Source of the DNA: Strigops habroptila
Taxonomy: Eukaryota; Chordata; Aves; Psittaciformes; Psittacidae
Length of the DNA: 64,000 nt
Direction: 5' to 3'
Assembly (NCBI RefSeq): GCF_004027225.2
Contig: NC_044302.2
Coordinates: forward strand, 73,900,993 to 73,964,992
Of the stretch, positions 49,801-61,400 are shown piece by piece. Below the pieces are notes generated by a model, which was given only the letters and a program-made list of their open reading frames with translations, ran no database searches and had not been told where the DNA came from. Each line of letters begins with the position of its first letter. The stretch's first letter is position 1. A program made the position numbers and the translations under genes.

Positions 49801-52800
49801 GTCAGCAGAGCAAGGATGTAACCTTGCAGAGGGTCCTGCTATACACCCCTCAGCTTACTCTCTTGCACAGCTTGCAAAGACAAAAAATAGCAAACCACAC
49901 TCCCAAAGACGCCATAAATATTTTCTTTCAGTTGCAGCTTCAGGAGAACCTGGTCTCTGGCAGCAGACCTCCTTAAAGAACATCTCCCTCTCTAGATGCC
50001 AAATCTCTCTGTGCGTGCGATGCTCTGTATCCATCCTCTACAAAATCTGCTTCTTGGTAGTGCTTTGAGTTTGATCCTCTACTTAAGGTCAGGATTCATC
50101 CTGCATGCAGGCATGCTTGGCATATAGCTGTGGCTATGGCTCTCAAGCACTGCTGCTATTGTGGAAATGAACAAAATTACTCTCTAGTGAGGGACACAAC
50201 TTGTTACTGAGATTCCTGTTACATCATGTGTGCAACAGCCTGCAGGGTGCTGCTGAATCATGCACCAAATCTTCCTGTGACAGTGCAGAATGCTGCAGGG
50301 AGCACGAAAGCAAAATGCCATTTAGGGTGAAAAGACTTGTCTTTGTTATCTTCCAGTGGCAGACTAGTGCGAGAATGTTAAAATACTGTATTAAGTTAGT
50401 TGCTATAGGAAAGGGAGAAGAATGATGCTTCAGAGTTATATGTCCACTAAAATTGAAGTTTGGATAGTATGCATTCAGAAATAATTTTATTTTCCAGTAA
50501 TGACAATACGCAATATCACGTAAGAAATGAAATTGAAGAATTGATCTTATTCTTCAAATACAGGATAGCTTCAATATTAAAATTAACATATAAATTTAGC
50601 ATCAATCTTATTTCCCCACTCACGTCTGCTGAGTAAATGCACATAAAGAATGAATCACTGAAACAGTATACTGAGGGAATCAAAGTCATTTTTCAAAGAT
50701 GTCAGCACAAATGTGAGGTGAGCCTGTTCACCAAGCATCCAACAAATGTTGCAGAGGTGGCCCTTCAGACCCATAAGGAGGGCAAGTCAGGGACCCCCAG
50801 GGGGAGCAGCACAACCACCAGCAAAGGCAAGGCAGGAGGGAGATGGGGCAGGATATTCCCATTGCATGGTGCTTACCCCCCACCCTGGCTCTTCCCTTAT
50901 CTACAGGCATGTGAGCTGCTGGAGAGTGTGAGCATCGCATTAGGCTCTCCACAGCATTCCTCTGAGGGATAAATTGTTATCATTATTGTTTACATCATCA
51001 TCAGCCTTATCTACCATGTCACAGCTAGAGGTTAGCAAGCAGGGATTAAGCAGCATGCCTGTGGGGCAGCAGGTAGCCTCTGCAGAACCCACTGCCCTGG
51101 TCTCTGCTGGGCCGACGACAAGCAGAGCTATGGGCAGGGAGGGCTTCCCGTGGCATTGCCTTTGGTTTTGTGTGCACCCAGGAGAGCTGACAGTGAAATC
51201 ACCTGCCTCACAGGAGAAAAAGCAGCCCCGGGGCACCCCGGGGGGGCAGCCCGGGAGGGCACCCAGCAGCTGCTCAACCAGGAGCAGGAACTGTGCACAG
51301 GACAAGGGGTAAAGCTCTATTGCTCCAGGAAAGCCACAGCTGCTCTAGTAACCACCTAAAAGAAAAGATGAAATAAAAGGACCCCTTGGTTTCTGGGTTT
51401 CAGCAGAGACTTGGCCAGGCTCAAGCCATCTTTCTGGATGCTTAAATTCGCTTTTTTCCTCTGGGAGTTTCTGACCATCAAAATGCCTACAGCTTTACCT
51501 CACACCCCCCCCCACCTACATGTCTTAGCTCTTCCACAATATGGAGCATCTGCTCCGGCAAAAGGAAATACCCTTTTTTACCACAAGATGGAGCTAGAAA
51601 ACACAGGGTTTGGGAGTCTCGGGAAAGGATGCTGCACCGGGCGGGCTCAGGACCAGCCCTGCGGCTGCCAGCTGCGCGGACCCGCTCAAAGCACGGGCTG
51701 AGACAGAATGGGGCCCCTAGGGCACAAAAGGGGCTCCCTCCCCCCAAGGTTGCCCTTGCTGCAAGGGTGGTAGTGGGTGATGGGCATCCCGCATGGCGAG
51801 GGGCTGCGGGAGGTGCCTGCTCTGGGCAGGCACAAAGACGTCCTGCCGGCCTTGCTGTGGCAGCTGGAAGTAAGAAATCACATTGGCCTGTAGTGCCAGT
51901 CTGGAAATACAGCTGTGAATACAGCGTGAATACAGTGAATTCTCAAAGATACTGCTGCAGGCCAGTCCGTATTTTTGACAAAAAAATAGTATTCTGGGTA
52001 GCCAAAATATTGTGTGGTCAAACAACAGCCATTGTTCAACATCAAAACTTGTCTTGTTGATCTTGAACACATTTAAGTGTACTTTATTACAAAATAAAGA
52101 AAAAAAGAGATAATTTTGAATTGGGTCAAAAGGTATTTTATAACAGGACAAGGATTATTATAACTTGATTGCTTTTTCAGAAACACTTTACCAAAAAAGA
52201 TCTAATTATTTAAAAAAAAAAAAAAAGTGCCACTGACTCTGCATAATCATTCGCTTCACTTTAGCCAAGAGTCACCTTTCTTTGAAAGATGTGTCCCAAT
52301 TCCAAAATGCCAAAATTCTGTTTTCTGAAAACCCATGGCCAATAGCGTGTAAAGTCACTATGAGCTGTGGTGGGCACCACTGTTTGGTCTTTCTGATGGA
52401 GAAAATTCGCTCTCTGTAGCAGAAACAGCAAAAAAGGAAAAATATTTAATCCAGTACACAAGGAGGCCTATGCAAAGGTTTCTGCTGGAGGGAAATCGGC
52501 TTGGTGCATGAGCTCGAAAACAGAGCTCCTGGACCTATCTGCTGTTACCTACCCTTTGACGCTTAATTTCTCCATCATGTTGGAACACAGCATTTCACTG
52601 CCTCATCCCCTTTCTGTTTGCAAGATCAAGCCTATGTTACCTATTACTTTTCTTTTGGGAATGGCTGGAAGATTAATTTGTTTACAAGTGCCTCATGAGT
52701 GCAGGCAAGTCTGTCAGTACAAAATTGTAATTCTGTGTTTACAAAAATTCCAGATGTTCTCACATTTACGCTTCCATAAGGGAAGCTATTTTTTTTTCCT

Positions 52801-54385
52801 CTTTCCCCCTGCTTTTATGTCTTTGCTCTGTAGCATTACCAGCAAATTGCTTTTCTGAACAGGTTAGAAAATTACGCAAGAAAAAGTATCTTTCTGTTAA
52901 TTTATCCCCTAAGGAAAATAAAATCCTTATTTTATTCTCCTTTTTGTGCATGTTCAGTACACTTATAAAATGCAAGATTCACTGGGTGCACAAACCTTAC
53001 AAAATATGAAACGCCAAATGAGAACACAGGCATTCGTATCAGCAGTGACACCAGATAACATGCCTGATATATATTACAGTTTTATAAGCCCACCTGCTTT
53101 AGAGCCCAACTTCAGGGCAACCTCAATTGTTTTTGAGGTGTGGGACTAATCCATGCACCTGACAGGTCTGACAGCCATTTCATCTGCATTCAGAGGTGCG
53201 TTTCAGAAAAGCCAACTGTCAAGCAGATGCAGTCACTTGTGAACATTGAAAAAATGGCACTAAAACCTTAACAAACTTTTAAGTGGACAATTAGTTTAGT
53301 GGCATTCCTCATCAGAAGCAATTCCTAGTATTACTCTGACACACATAAGATATGCAGTGTAATCAGTGCATGCAATCATGCAATAAATTGTTCAAACCAT
53401 TACTTTTCTAGATTAAGAGAAGTTGCCATTTGGCTAAACATTAAAGAAATGCCTGCTATTACATCCTATTTCTTTTTTTCTACTTCTACAGTATAGGAAA
53501 GAAAAGATGCTTCTGAAGCACCGGGAGAGCTTGTTTTTCTGCTTCTTGTGGCTGTAGCAAGCTCTGCTTTATTCAGCTGAGCTTGGAAGTGTCTGCAGTA
53601 CATACAAAGGCAGCCCAGCTTCCCTGATGACAGTATTTGCCTTATCCCAGCTGCAAGCTACAAGGCAGGGAAGCAGAACCTGGACTTGGAGAAAGAAGCT
53701 TCCTTTGACTGCAGTTGCTGGAGCTGGACATTTTAACCCCAGCTGAGGACTAGTCAGCTCTCTATCTTCAGAAGTGTTATTTGCCCAGTATAAATGACAT
53801 AAACCAAGATCAACATCTTAGTTTATTTTTCTAGATTCCTTAGCATGCTACATTAACCTGACAATGCTTAATCTGGTGTTCATTTCACAATACACTTCAT
53901 GCAATTCACAGCTGTAATTGGTTTTACACTGACATTACACGTTTTGACCTAGCAATGGGAAAAGAATAACTCTTAATAATATTTCTCTGAAAAGCGTACA
54001 AGCTCAAATGGCACAGAAGCAGCTCATGCTAGTTTCATGTGCATATTTCTTTCTTCTGCCTTTTCTTTCACTGCAAGGATGATCACTAGCATTAGATTGT
54101 AAAGTCACTGGTTTAGTCCATTTGCAATTGAACTACGTTTGTTTGTTTTCTTGTGTCCTGAGGAGTTCTCTCTTATAAAACAGCATTCAAATATTCTAGT
54201 TTAACATCCCCATTTTTCTGAGTTAAGGAACAAAGCAGACCTTGGGTTTCTGTTTCCATTATGAGTCTTCCAGAGTCCCATAACTGACAGCCATGAAGTC
54301 TTCCTTTGTAACACACACTCAGCACTAAAGCCAGAGTATTGCTATTTGGCATTATCCAGTGAAGTGCAAGAAATTAAATAAGTTA
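46820..54385. other. Intergenic DNA between the small GC island and DMRT3, no gene recognised
   Basis: Mostly AT-rich unique-looking sequence. A short ACTGAAGG-type repeat lies near 47,181-47,225. Slightly GC-richer patches lie at 51,060-51,270 and 51,600-51,880. A+T runs occur near 52,208. I cannot support any exon, RNA gene or mobile element. Confidence 0.55.
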
Positions 54386-54389
54386 TGTC

Positions 54390-54395
54390 TTTATT
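54390..54395 (-). terminator. DMRT3: Candidate DMRT3 polyadenylation signal
   Basis: AATAAA on the minus strand, about 140 bases after the DMRT3 stop codon. Another AATAAA lies further on at 53,827-53,822, so a longer 3' UTR is also possible. Confidence 0.45.
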
Positions 54396-54533
54396 GCTAT
54401 AGTACAATACCTAGCAAAGTCGCTTTTTAACACAATTGTGAGGGTTTTGTAGAGTACCTGTCCCTCCTCTTAGGGCCCAGTAGTTCAGCTGCACTGCAAG
54501 TTATCACTTCTCTATCACATGTCGAATGTCAGT

Positions 54534-55498
54534 CTAAGAAGATGTGTTGAGTATTCTTGAATCTGAAGAATCAGACCTTTCCTCATACTCATCTTCTGTG
54601 TAAATCGGTTGCTTAGACACAATAGGACACCCGTCATCAGGGATTGAGATCCTAGGATCTTCTGAGGAGCGGGAAGGAAGGACAGGCGAGCTTCGGAAAA
54701 CACCGGTCGAGTTGCTAGAGAAAGGACTGACGTACTGGGACCGCAGCTGGTACTGCTGCTGCAGCGTCATGGTGTTCCACAGGGTGACGTCGTTGGGCAG
54801 GAACGGGCTGGACTGGTTTCTTGCCAAAGTGTTCCTCAGCATCAGCGGGTAGCGTGGTGGCTGAGGGAAAGGGTGCTGCAAAGGTACGGCTAGAGGGTTT
54901 GGCATGACATTACTGGAATCAGCAGAGAACCGCAGTGTGTCTGGAACCCTAAATGCTGAGCCCACAGACCACTTGGAAGAGGAAATAGGGTACGAACTCA
55001 GCGTGTGCTCAAAAATGTGCCCACTGGAAGGCAAGACAAGACCATCAGACTCTGCAGTAGTTCTCTCCCCACTGGCCACCGAAGACCGACTGGACAGGAG
55101 AACCTCTACAGCACTCACCAGATCACCGCCGCACCCCTTCAGGATCAACTCCAGTACAGTTGGCTTTTGGTTAGGGAAGATTTTTTTCAAGACTTCAAGC
55201 GGAGGTCTGTTGGCTTTCAAACTGAAAGGTAAAGAAACTGTCCCAGAGGGACCTTCTATCAGGAGGTGGTTCTGCTCTGGGTGGTACTTGGGGCTCTCTG
55301 GACGGCTCTCTGTGCTCCCACCATTTTTCTGAACTGCGTAACCAACCTCATCCACTGAAACTATTTCAGGGCTTTCAGGGGTGAAGCAACTTTTGGTTTT
55401 AGTCATGTCTGGGGAACTCCTTTGGTCTGTGTCTTTGTCACTGTAGGTCTCAGCATTGTCTGCTCCACTAGCATCACCCAGCCGCTCCTCATTCACGT
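54534..55498 (-). CDS. DMRT3: DMRT3 second coding exon with DMA domain
   Basis: It begins after TCTTTGCAG (AG at 55,500-55,499), completes codon 147 as GAC (Asp), and reads V148 N149 E150 onward to the TAG at 54,536-54,534. It encodes the DMA domain at about 244-286 and the whole C-terminal region. Confidence 0.97.
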
Positions 55499-58400
55499 CT
55501 GCAAAGAGAAGGCAGGGAAGTTAAAGGAAAATTGAGGCCAAAGGCTTTTACAGGCATCTGAGGATAGAGTCTTCTTAAAGTGAGCAGAGCAGGATGCTAA
55601 GGAGAAATAAAATTAAAAAAAAAAAAAAAAAAAAAAGGCATTTTTCACAGAGATCCTGCTAAAATTAAGGTCCTTTTGCCACAAAACTGCAAAAGAATAA
55701 TGTAGCCTGGTTTAGACATTTTATGCTGCCTTACAGATATCTGTCTCATTCTCCCATGTACAAGAAAGGAAGCAGTGGTCATTTTTCTGCTATGTCAAAT
55801 ATGCTATCTCAGTCTTCTCTCACTGGTTACAAGGCAGCAATACACCACCCAAGCGCAAGCTTTCTCAGAGGAACTTCAGCACTTCCCTCACTAGCACCAT
55901 CTCACTGCCTGCAAGGTGAAGATATCCAGATGGCACTTAGGAGACCAAACTTCCCTCTGCGAGTTCAATAGCATTGGTGGAACCACTCCATCATGGCTAC
56001 TGGCTGAAGGTTAAAGAAGTCTTCAAATAAATCAGTGTATTCCAGGTCTGGCTCTGCAGAAACTGGATCCTTCCCCAGCAAGAATCACAGGCTTTTCCTC
56101 CAAACCCTGGAGCACAGCTGATGCCTCGGCCAGTTAGAGCACAGAATCTAGAAAAATCTGGTTTAGAGAGGAAGAACCTCTCGAAGGCATTGGTCCAACC
56201 TCCTGTTCAAAGCAGGAGTAACCTAAGATACAGAGCAGGTTGCTTGTGTCCTGCTTCACTGCATTTTCAAGAATTCCAAGGATGCAGACTCCACAACCTC
56301 TCTCAGCCCTCGTTCTAGGCACCTTGCTTTTTGTGTGCTAAATTAAAAGGCCAAGAGCTGAGTACAGGGCTGAAAACAAATCTGTTGACCACACTGTCTC
56401 CAGATGGACACTCAAAAATCGAATACCCCAAATCTCTGGTCACTTTGGTAATGCCTAGCCAGAGGATGGAAACCTTTGAAATAAGATTATTTGTCAGAAA
56501 GAACAGAAGAAAGGCTGGCAGCTTTCACAGTTTATGCACAAGGGCGCATTGTACTTGCTTGATATTGTTTACAGTGTGTTCCCAAGAACACTGTTCTACT
56601 GGCCTTCCTCATACAGCACAATTATCTCCTTTGGAAGCATCAATGTTTGGGGAAAGGGTCATTGTCCAATCTGCAGCTGACAGAGCCTACTTTAACTGCA
56701 CAGGGCAGTGCTTTTGAACACATATATATGAAAGACTATCTGCAGAAACCAATACAAATATTTGCTTGGTTTCCCAAGCCCCTGATCATCAGTCCAACTA
56801 CGTAAAGAAGCCATAAGAAGCAAGCAGAGGTTCCCAAAATCTGCTGATGACCACCCCTGCCCAATCAAGATGGAACAAGCTAAAGATGTGCAATCACCTG
56901 AGCTTTGCTGCTACTACGGATAGTCCTGTCTCCCTCTCACTCCAGGAAGTGGCAGGGCATTTCCCTATGCAGCAGTCTAAGTTTAGTGTTGAACAGATCA
57001 GCTCAAGTCAAACTCTGTTAGCACCCACCTTGAGAGAGAAGGCAGGGTCTGATTAAGTCTGCGCTGAGCAAGAAGCCACTATGCTCACCAGAATGGGAGC
57101 TGTAAATAAATATGAGATCCTGGCAAAGCACAGCCTAACAGACAGCATGGCAAAGGGAAGTTCTCCTCACGAGGATGACTGTGCCGGGCAGAAATCATGG
57201 GCCATCCTACAGAACTGTGGGATGCTGCTAGTTTGGGCTGTGAAAGATGATCATGGGAGTGGAGCTGAGGAACACAGATGCCGTTATGAAGAACTTGCCC
57301 TTCTCTTTCAGCAGGATAACCTGGTTTGGGTACCCATTTTTGTATTGGTTATGCTCTTTGACCAGTGCAAATGGAGCAGCAATAACTCTTCATGCTGGTA
57401 TATTACAGAGAAGGCAATGTATGTAGGCTCTTCTTTACACACTTAGTGCATCAGTCTTGCCTTAGCGGCCAAAGGGGGATGCGAGAAATGTTTGCTAATA
57501 GCAAACTGGAAAACTTTGGAGGAGGTGGCAAGACTTCAGCATAGGTCATCCATTACTTGAAAAGAATACGAGGCTCAGACTATCTTTCCCTACTAATCCC
57601 TTCATATATTCATAATCATGGATTTATTACAAAAGATGGGATGCTAAGAATAATTCACATCTGAGTGAATGGGCAATTTATACATAGAAGGCTTAGTGGG
57701 CAGTCTGAGGATAGATAATTACCTCTGTCCTGTCTTGCCAGAGTTAAGAAAGGCATTTAAGGGAGATGATGGTCCTAATTTCCACATAAATAGATTGCAC
57801 TGTGGTACCCAATATTACCAAGTGGACCACATGCAGGTAGAGCCTATTTCAGAGCTACAGCACTTCTCCAGTGTATCTCTATGGGCTGATAACAAATACC
57901 ACTGGGAAGCAAATATATGCTAAAACCAAAAACAAACAAACAAACAAAAATCAGATTAGATCTTCTTATTACACTCCCTGTTCCTTATAAATTATTATTT
58001 TTAAGACACTTCAGGTTTGTTTAGTTTTCAGTAGCTTTAAAAGTATCCTTATGAGACTTGGCTAAAAATTCTCTTCAAATTCTGAAAACTCATCTCACTG
58101 AAGTTTGCATCTTTACCATCTGGAGACTTCACAGATCCCGACCTCTAGCCTTGCACAGGGACAGTCCCCTCCTACAACACAGATCATAGTGGTGCATCTC
58201 GCCAGGATGCTGTATGCACAGGGTCAGACCCACAGAAGGGGATTTCGGTGGTTTAAACCAAAAGCTGCCATTGGCACAAGCAGGACGACCCTCCGCTGGT
58301 TAACACTGAGTTTGGGTGCCGTGGTGTTTTTTTTTATCTCTGCCTTTCTGAGAGCAGTTCTTGCCGCCGGTGCCGGCTGATGCTTCTCTTCTCCCCAGCG

Positions 58401-61400
58401 CCGTGCCGCTGCCCAGGTGCCCCACCCGGGGCTTCAGGCAGTCCGGATGGCTGCCGCCTGCTTGCCGGACCCCTTCCCCATGGCTTCCTGCCTGCAGGCC
58501 GCGTTCCGACCCTGCTTCCCCCCCCTTTGAACACCACATCCCCACCGCGGTCACGGCACGGGGGACAGGGGTTTAAGCGTGCTCGGAGGCTGTCACCACC
58601 CCCCACGGGAACCGCCAGGATCGGGGCTCTGTTTGTGTAAAACGGGCACAAAACAGGAATCGTTGAATAAATAACTATTTGGGAAGATACATCATAAATG
58701 TCCTTATGCGGGCACGGAATTGTAGAAATATTTCATGAGCGTATTAATCCCAAATATTTAGATTTTTCAGGTACAAAAATACTAATTTTGTGTTCAGAAT
58801 GTACAACCCGCTGCTCTTAGCCAAAGGCTTTTTTATTTTCACCACTCGTAAGTTTCACATGAGAATGTTGTGGGCTTTAAGAAAGAAATTTTGTCCTCAG
58901 ACATTTTTTACATTTGTGGGTTTGGGCTGTTTTGTGTTGTTTGGCGCGCGGCGGGGGGTGGGGGGGCTGTTTGTTTCTGGGTTTTATTTTGGTTTGGCTT
59001 TTTTTGTGAGTTTTTTGTTATTATTAATTTTTATCGTTTGGTTTTCTTTGGATTTGTGTTTGTGGTTTGTTTGGCTTTTGGATTTTTTTCCCCACACCTT
59101 GTATTTCAAATTGCCTGCATTCAGGTATTCACTTTGGCAGCTCTGAGTAAACTAGGGAAATTGTTTTTATATTGGTACAAATGATGGGAAGTATCCATCA
59201 AATAATAGTCCTGCAAAGACAGATGCATACCCAGATGCGGTGCAAATGCAGGTAGACATGAAACACACAACAGTGGGAGAACCGTACATGCATTCTTGGG
59301 AAAACCTACATTAATAAATAAAGCTGCTACAAATTTGGAGCAGTGTACATCCCAGTTTTTCGTTGACTATACATTAAGGATCATGAGTCAAACATTGTAA
59401 AGGGGCCAAATAAAAGTGTGATGGGTGACAGAGAGAAGCTGTTCTCTTCAAGTTAATAACTTGTCTGGAAAACTTGGTCTAACACTTTGGAACCGAATTT
59501 GCTTCCTGATATTCCCACCGCTGACTCTGTTAAAACTGCTTGCAGTGTGATTGTTAGGACAGCAATTTCCACAACACAGATTTTCTTGGATCCCCAAAAC
59601 ATCTGCTATTTTCTCTATTAGAATGGACCGATACCAGAACTAGCATAAAGCCATGAAACTGAAGGTGGTGTAGAACTTACCGGGGGGTGGGGTGCTTTTC
59701 TGGCTGGTTGGTTGATGAGTGGGTTTTTGTTTTTGTATTTGTTTGTTTGGGTTTTTTAAAATTACTTTCACTTCAGAATTTCTTCCCTGTCTTCAAAGGT
59801 CTACGGTATTTTGTAGGAAACTAGTCACTGTTCCCAAACTAAAAGAGAGTCTGCTGTGTTGCATTAAGAGGCTGGCTCTGACATTAACAGCAGACTCGTA
59901 ATAGTGTTATATTAATTGTTTACAAGCCGTGGTAACTATTACTTAGAGAAACGCGCTCATGTGGGAGATGAAAGTTCATGAGCACAATGTCAGGAGGGGG
60001 AATTATTCCGGGTTAGCACAGATGGATACAACAGGGGTAGTTTCTAGGTGCGTTATTTGTACAAAACAGAACTTTGCAGCTTGTCCCACCAATATGACCA
60101 GTTCCGGCAAGAGTAAAAATAAACAGATGTGATTCTACTGCACAGCGGGAAATGCCATCTCCATACTGAAAAAACCTTCCAGGAGACTAACGTCGGGGGG
60201 GGGGAGGGGGAGGCGGGGCAGAGAGAGAGAAAAGGGGTGAGCTAGGGGAGCAAATAATTACTGTCTGTTTTGAAGACGTTTTCAATAGAGAGGGAAGGAG
60301 GAAGCCCCGCTGTTCAAAACAGGATGGTTGGCAATAAAACAGGTTGTCTGGTTAAACACTGTCTGGCAGCAGGTGACAGGACGACCCCCCAGATCATTTT
60401 CTCCTTTGCTCTCACTTATTCACTTGTTCATAAAAGCGGGGGGCGAGGAACAAAAGAGAAAACCACACACACACAAAAATACCCCAACCAAAACCAACAA
60501 CCCAAAAAACCCAACTCTGCAACAGTCGGAGACCAGGGACCGCTCGGGCTAGGTCTGTGCAGGCACGGAACCACGGGAGGGGGCCGGCGCGGCGTCTCTG
60601 GCCCTGATTTATGAAGATCTCCGTTCTCCCCCTCCCAAAAGCTGTTAGCAGAAAGTGCTGACTGGCTGGCAAGGAAAAATTTCTCATCAATACACTTTGA
60701 TTGTATTTTGCAAACAAAATGCCTGTTGCTTGGTAACATTTCACTTGAGCCTGACCTTCCCCAAAAGTTATTGCTATCAGATTCGATTTACACTGTCCTT
60801 CCGTGATTACTGTAATCTTTTAAGCTGGGAAGTTCATATATCAGGGGGAAGGAAAGTTGGGCGTGCAAGTTAATACCGTTCCTACCCGCCAGATTTATAT
60901 CCTGCTGGCGGAGTTTATTTGTTTCCCTTTCTGGAAGGACCCAAAGCGGCTTTTTCCCCCCCCTCCTTTTTCCCCCGGCCTCTTCCCCCGCCGCGGTCCC
61001 TGGCCCGACCGAGCGCGGACGGTGCCGCGGGGGGAGAAGAGGTTGCGCGCTGCCGGCAGGCTGCGACCAGGAGGAAATCTGGGGGACGGAGACACCCCAA
61101 CGCCCCGGCCCCACCGGAGATGCGGGGTACGGGGAGGGCAGAGGGAGGGCAGCCAGTGCCAAGGGCCAGCCAAGGGTAAGCCTGCCCCAGATCACCGCCA
61201 ACCTCACCGCACCGGCGGACAGGCCGTGCTACCACCTCGGGCCAGGCTGCCTGCGTTCTCCGCAGCTGCAGGAGCACAGCCCCGTGCCGGGAGCGCGGCG
61301 GACGCCTCCGTGGCCAGGCCGACTCCACACCGCCCTGCGGGGCTCCGGCTGCCCGGCTAAGAGCCGCGCAGAGACCAAGGTTTACCGGGGCACCGGGTGC

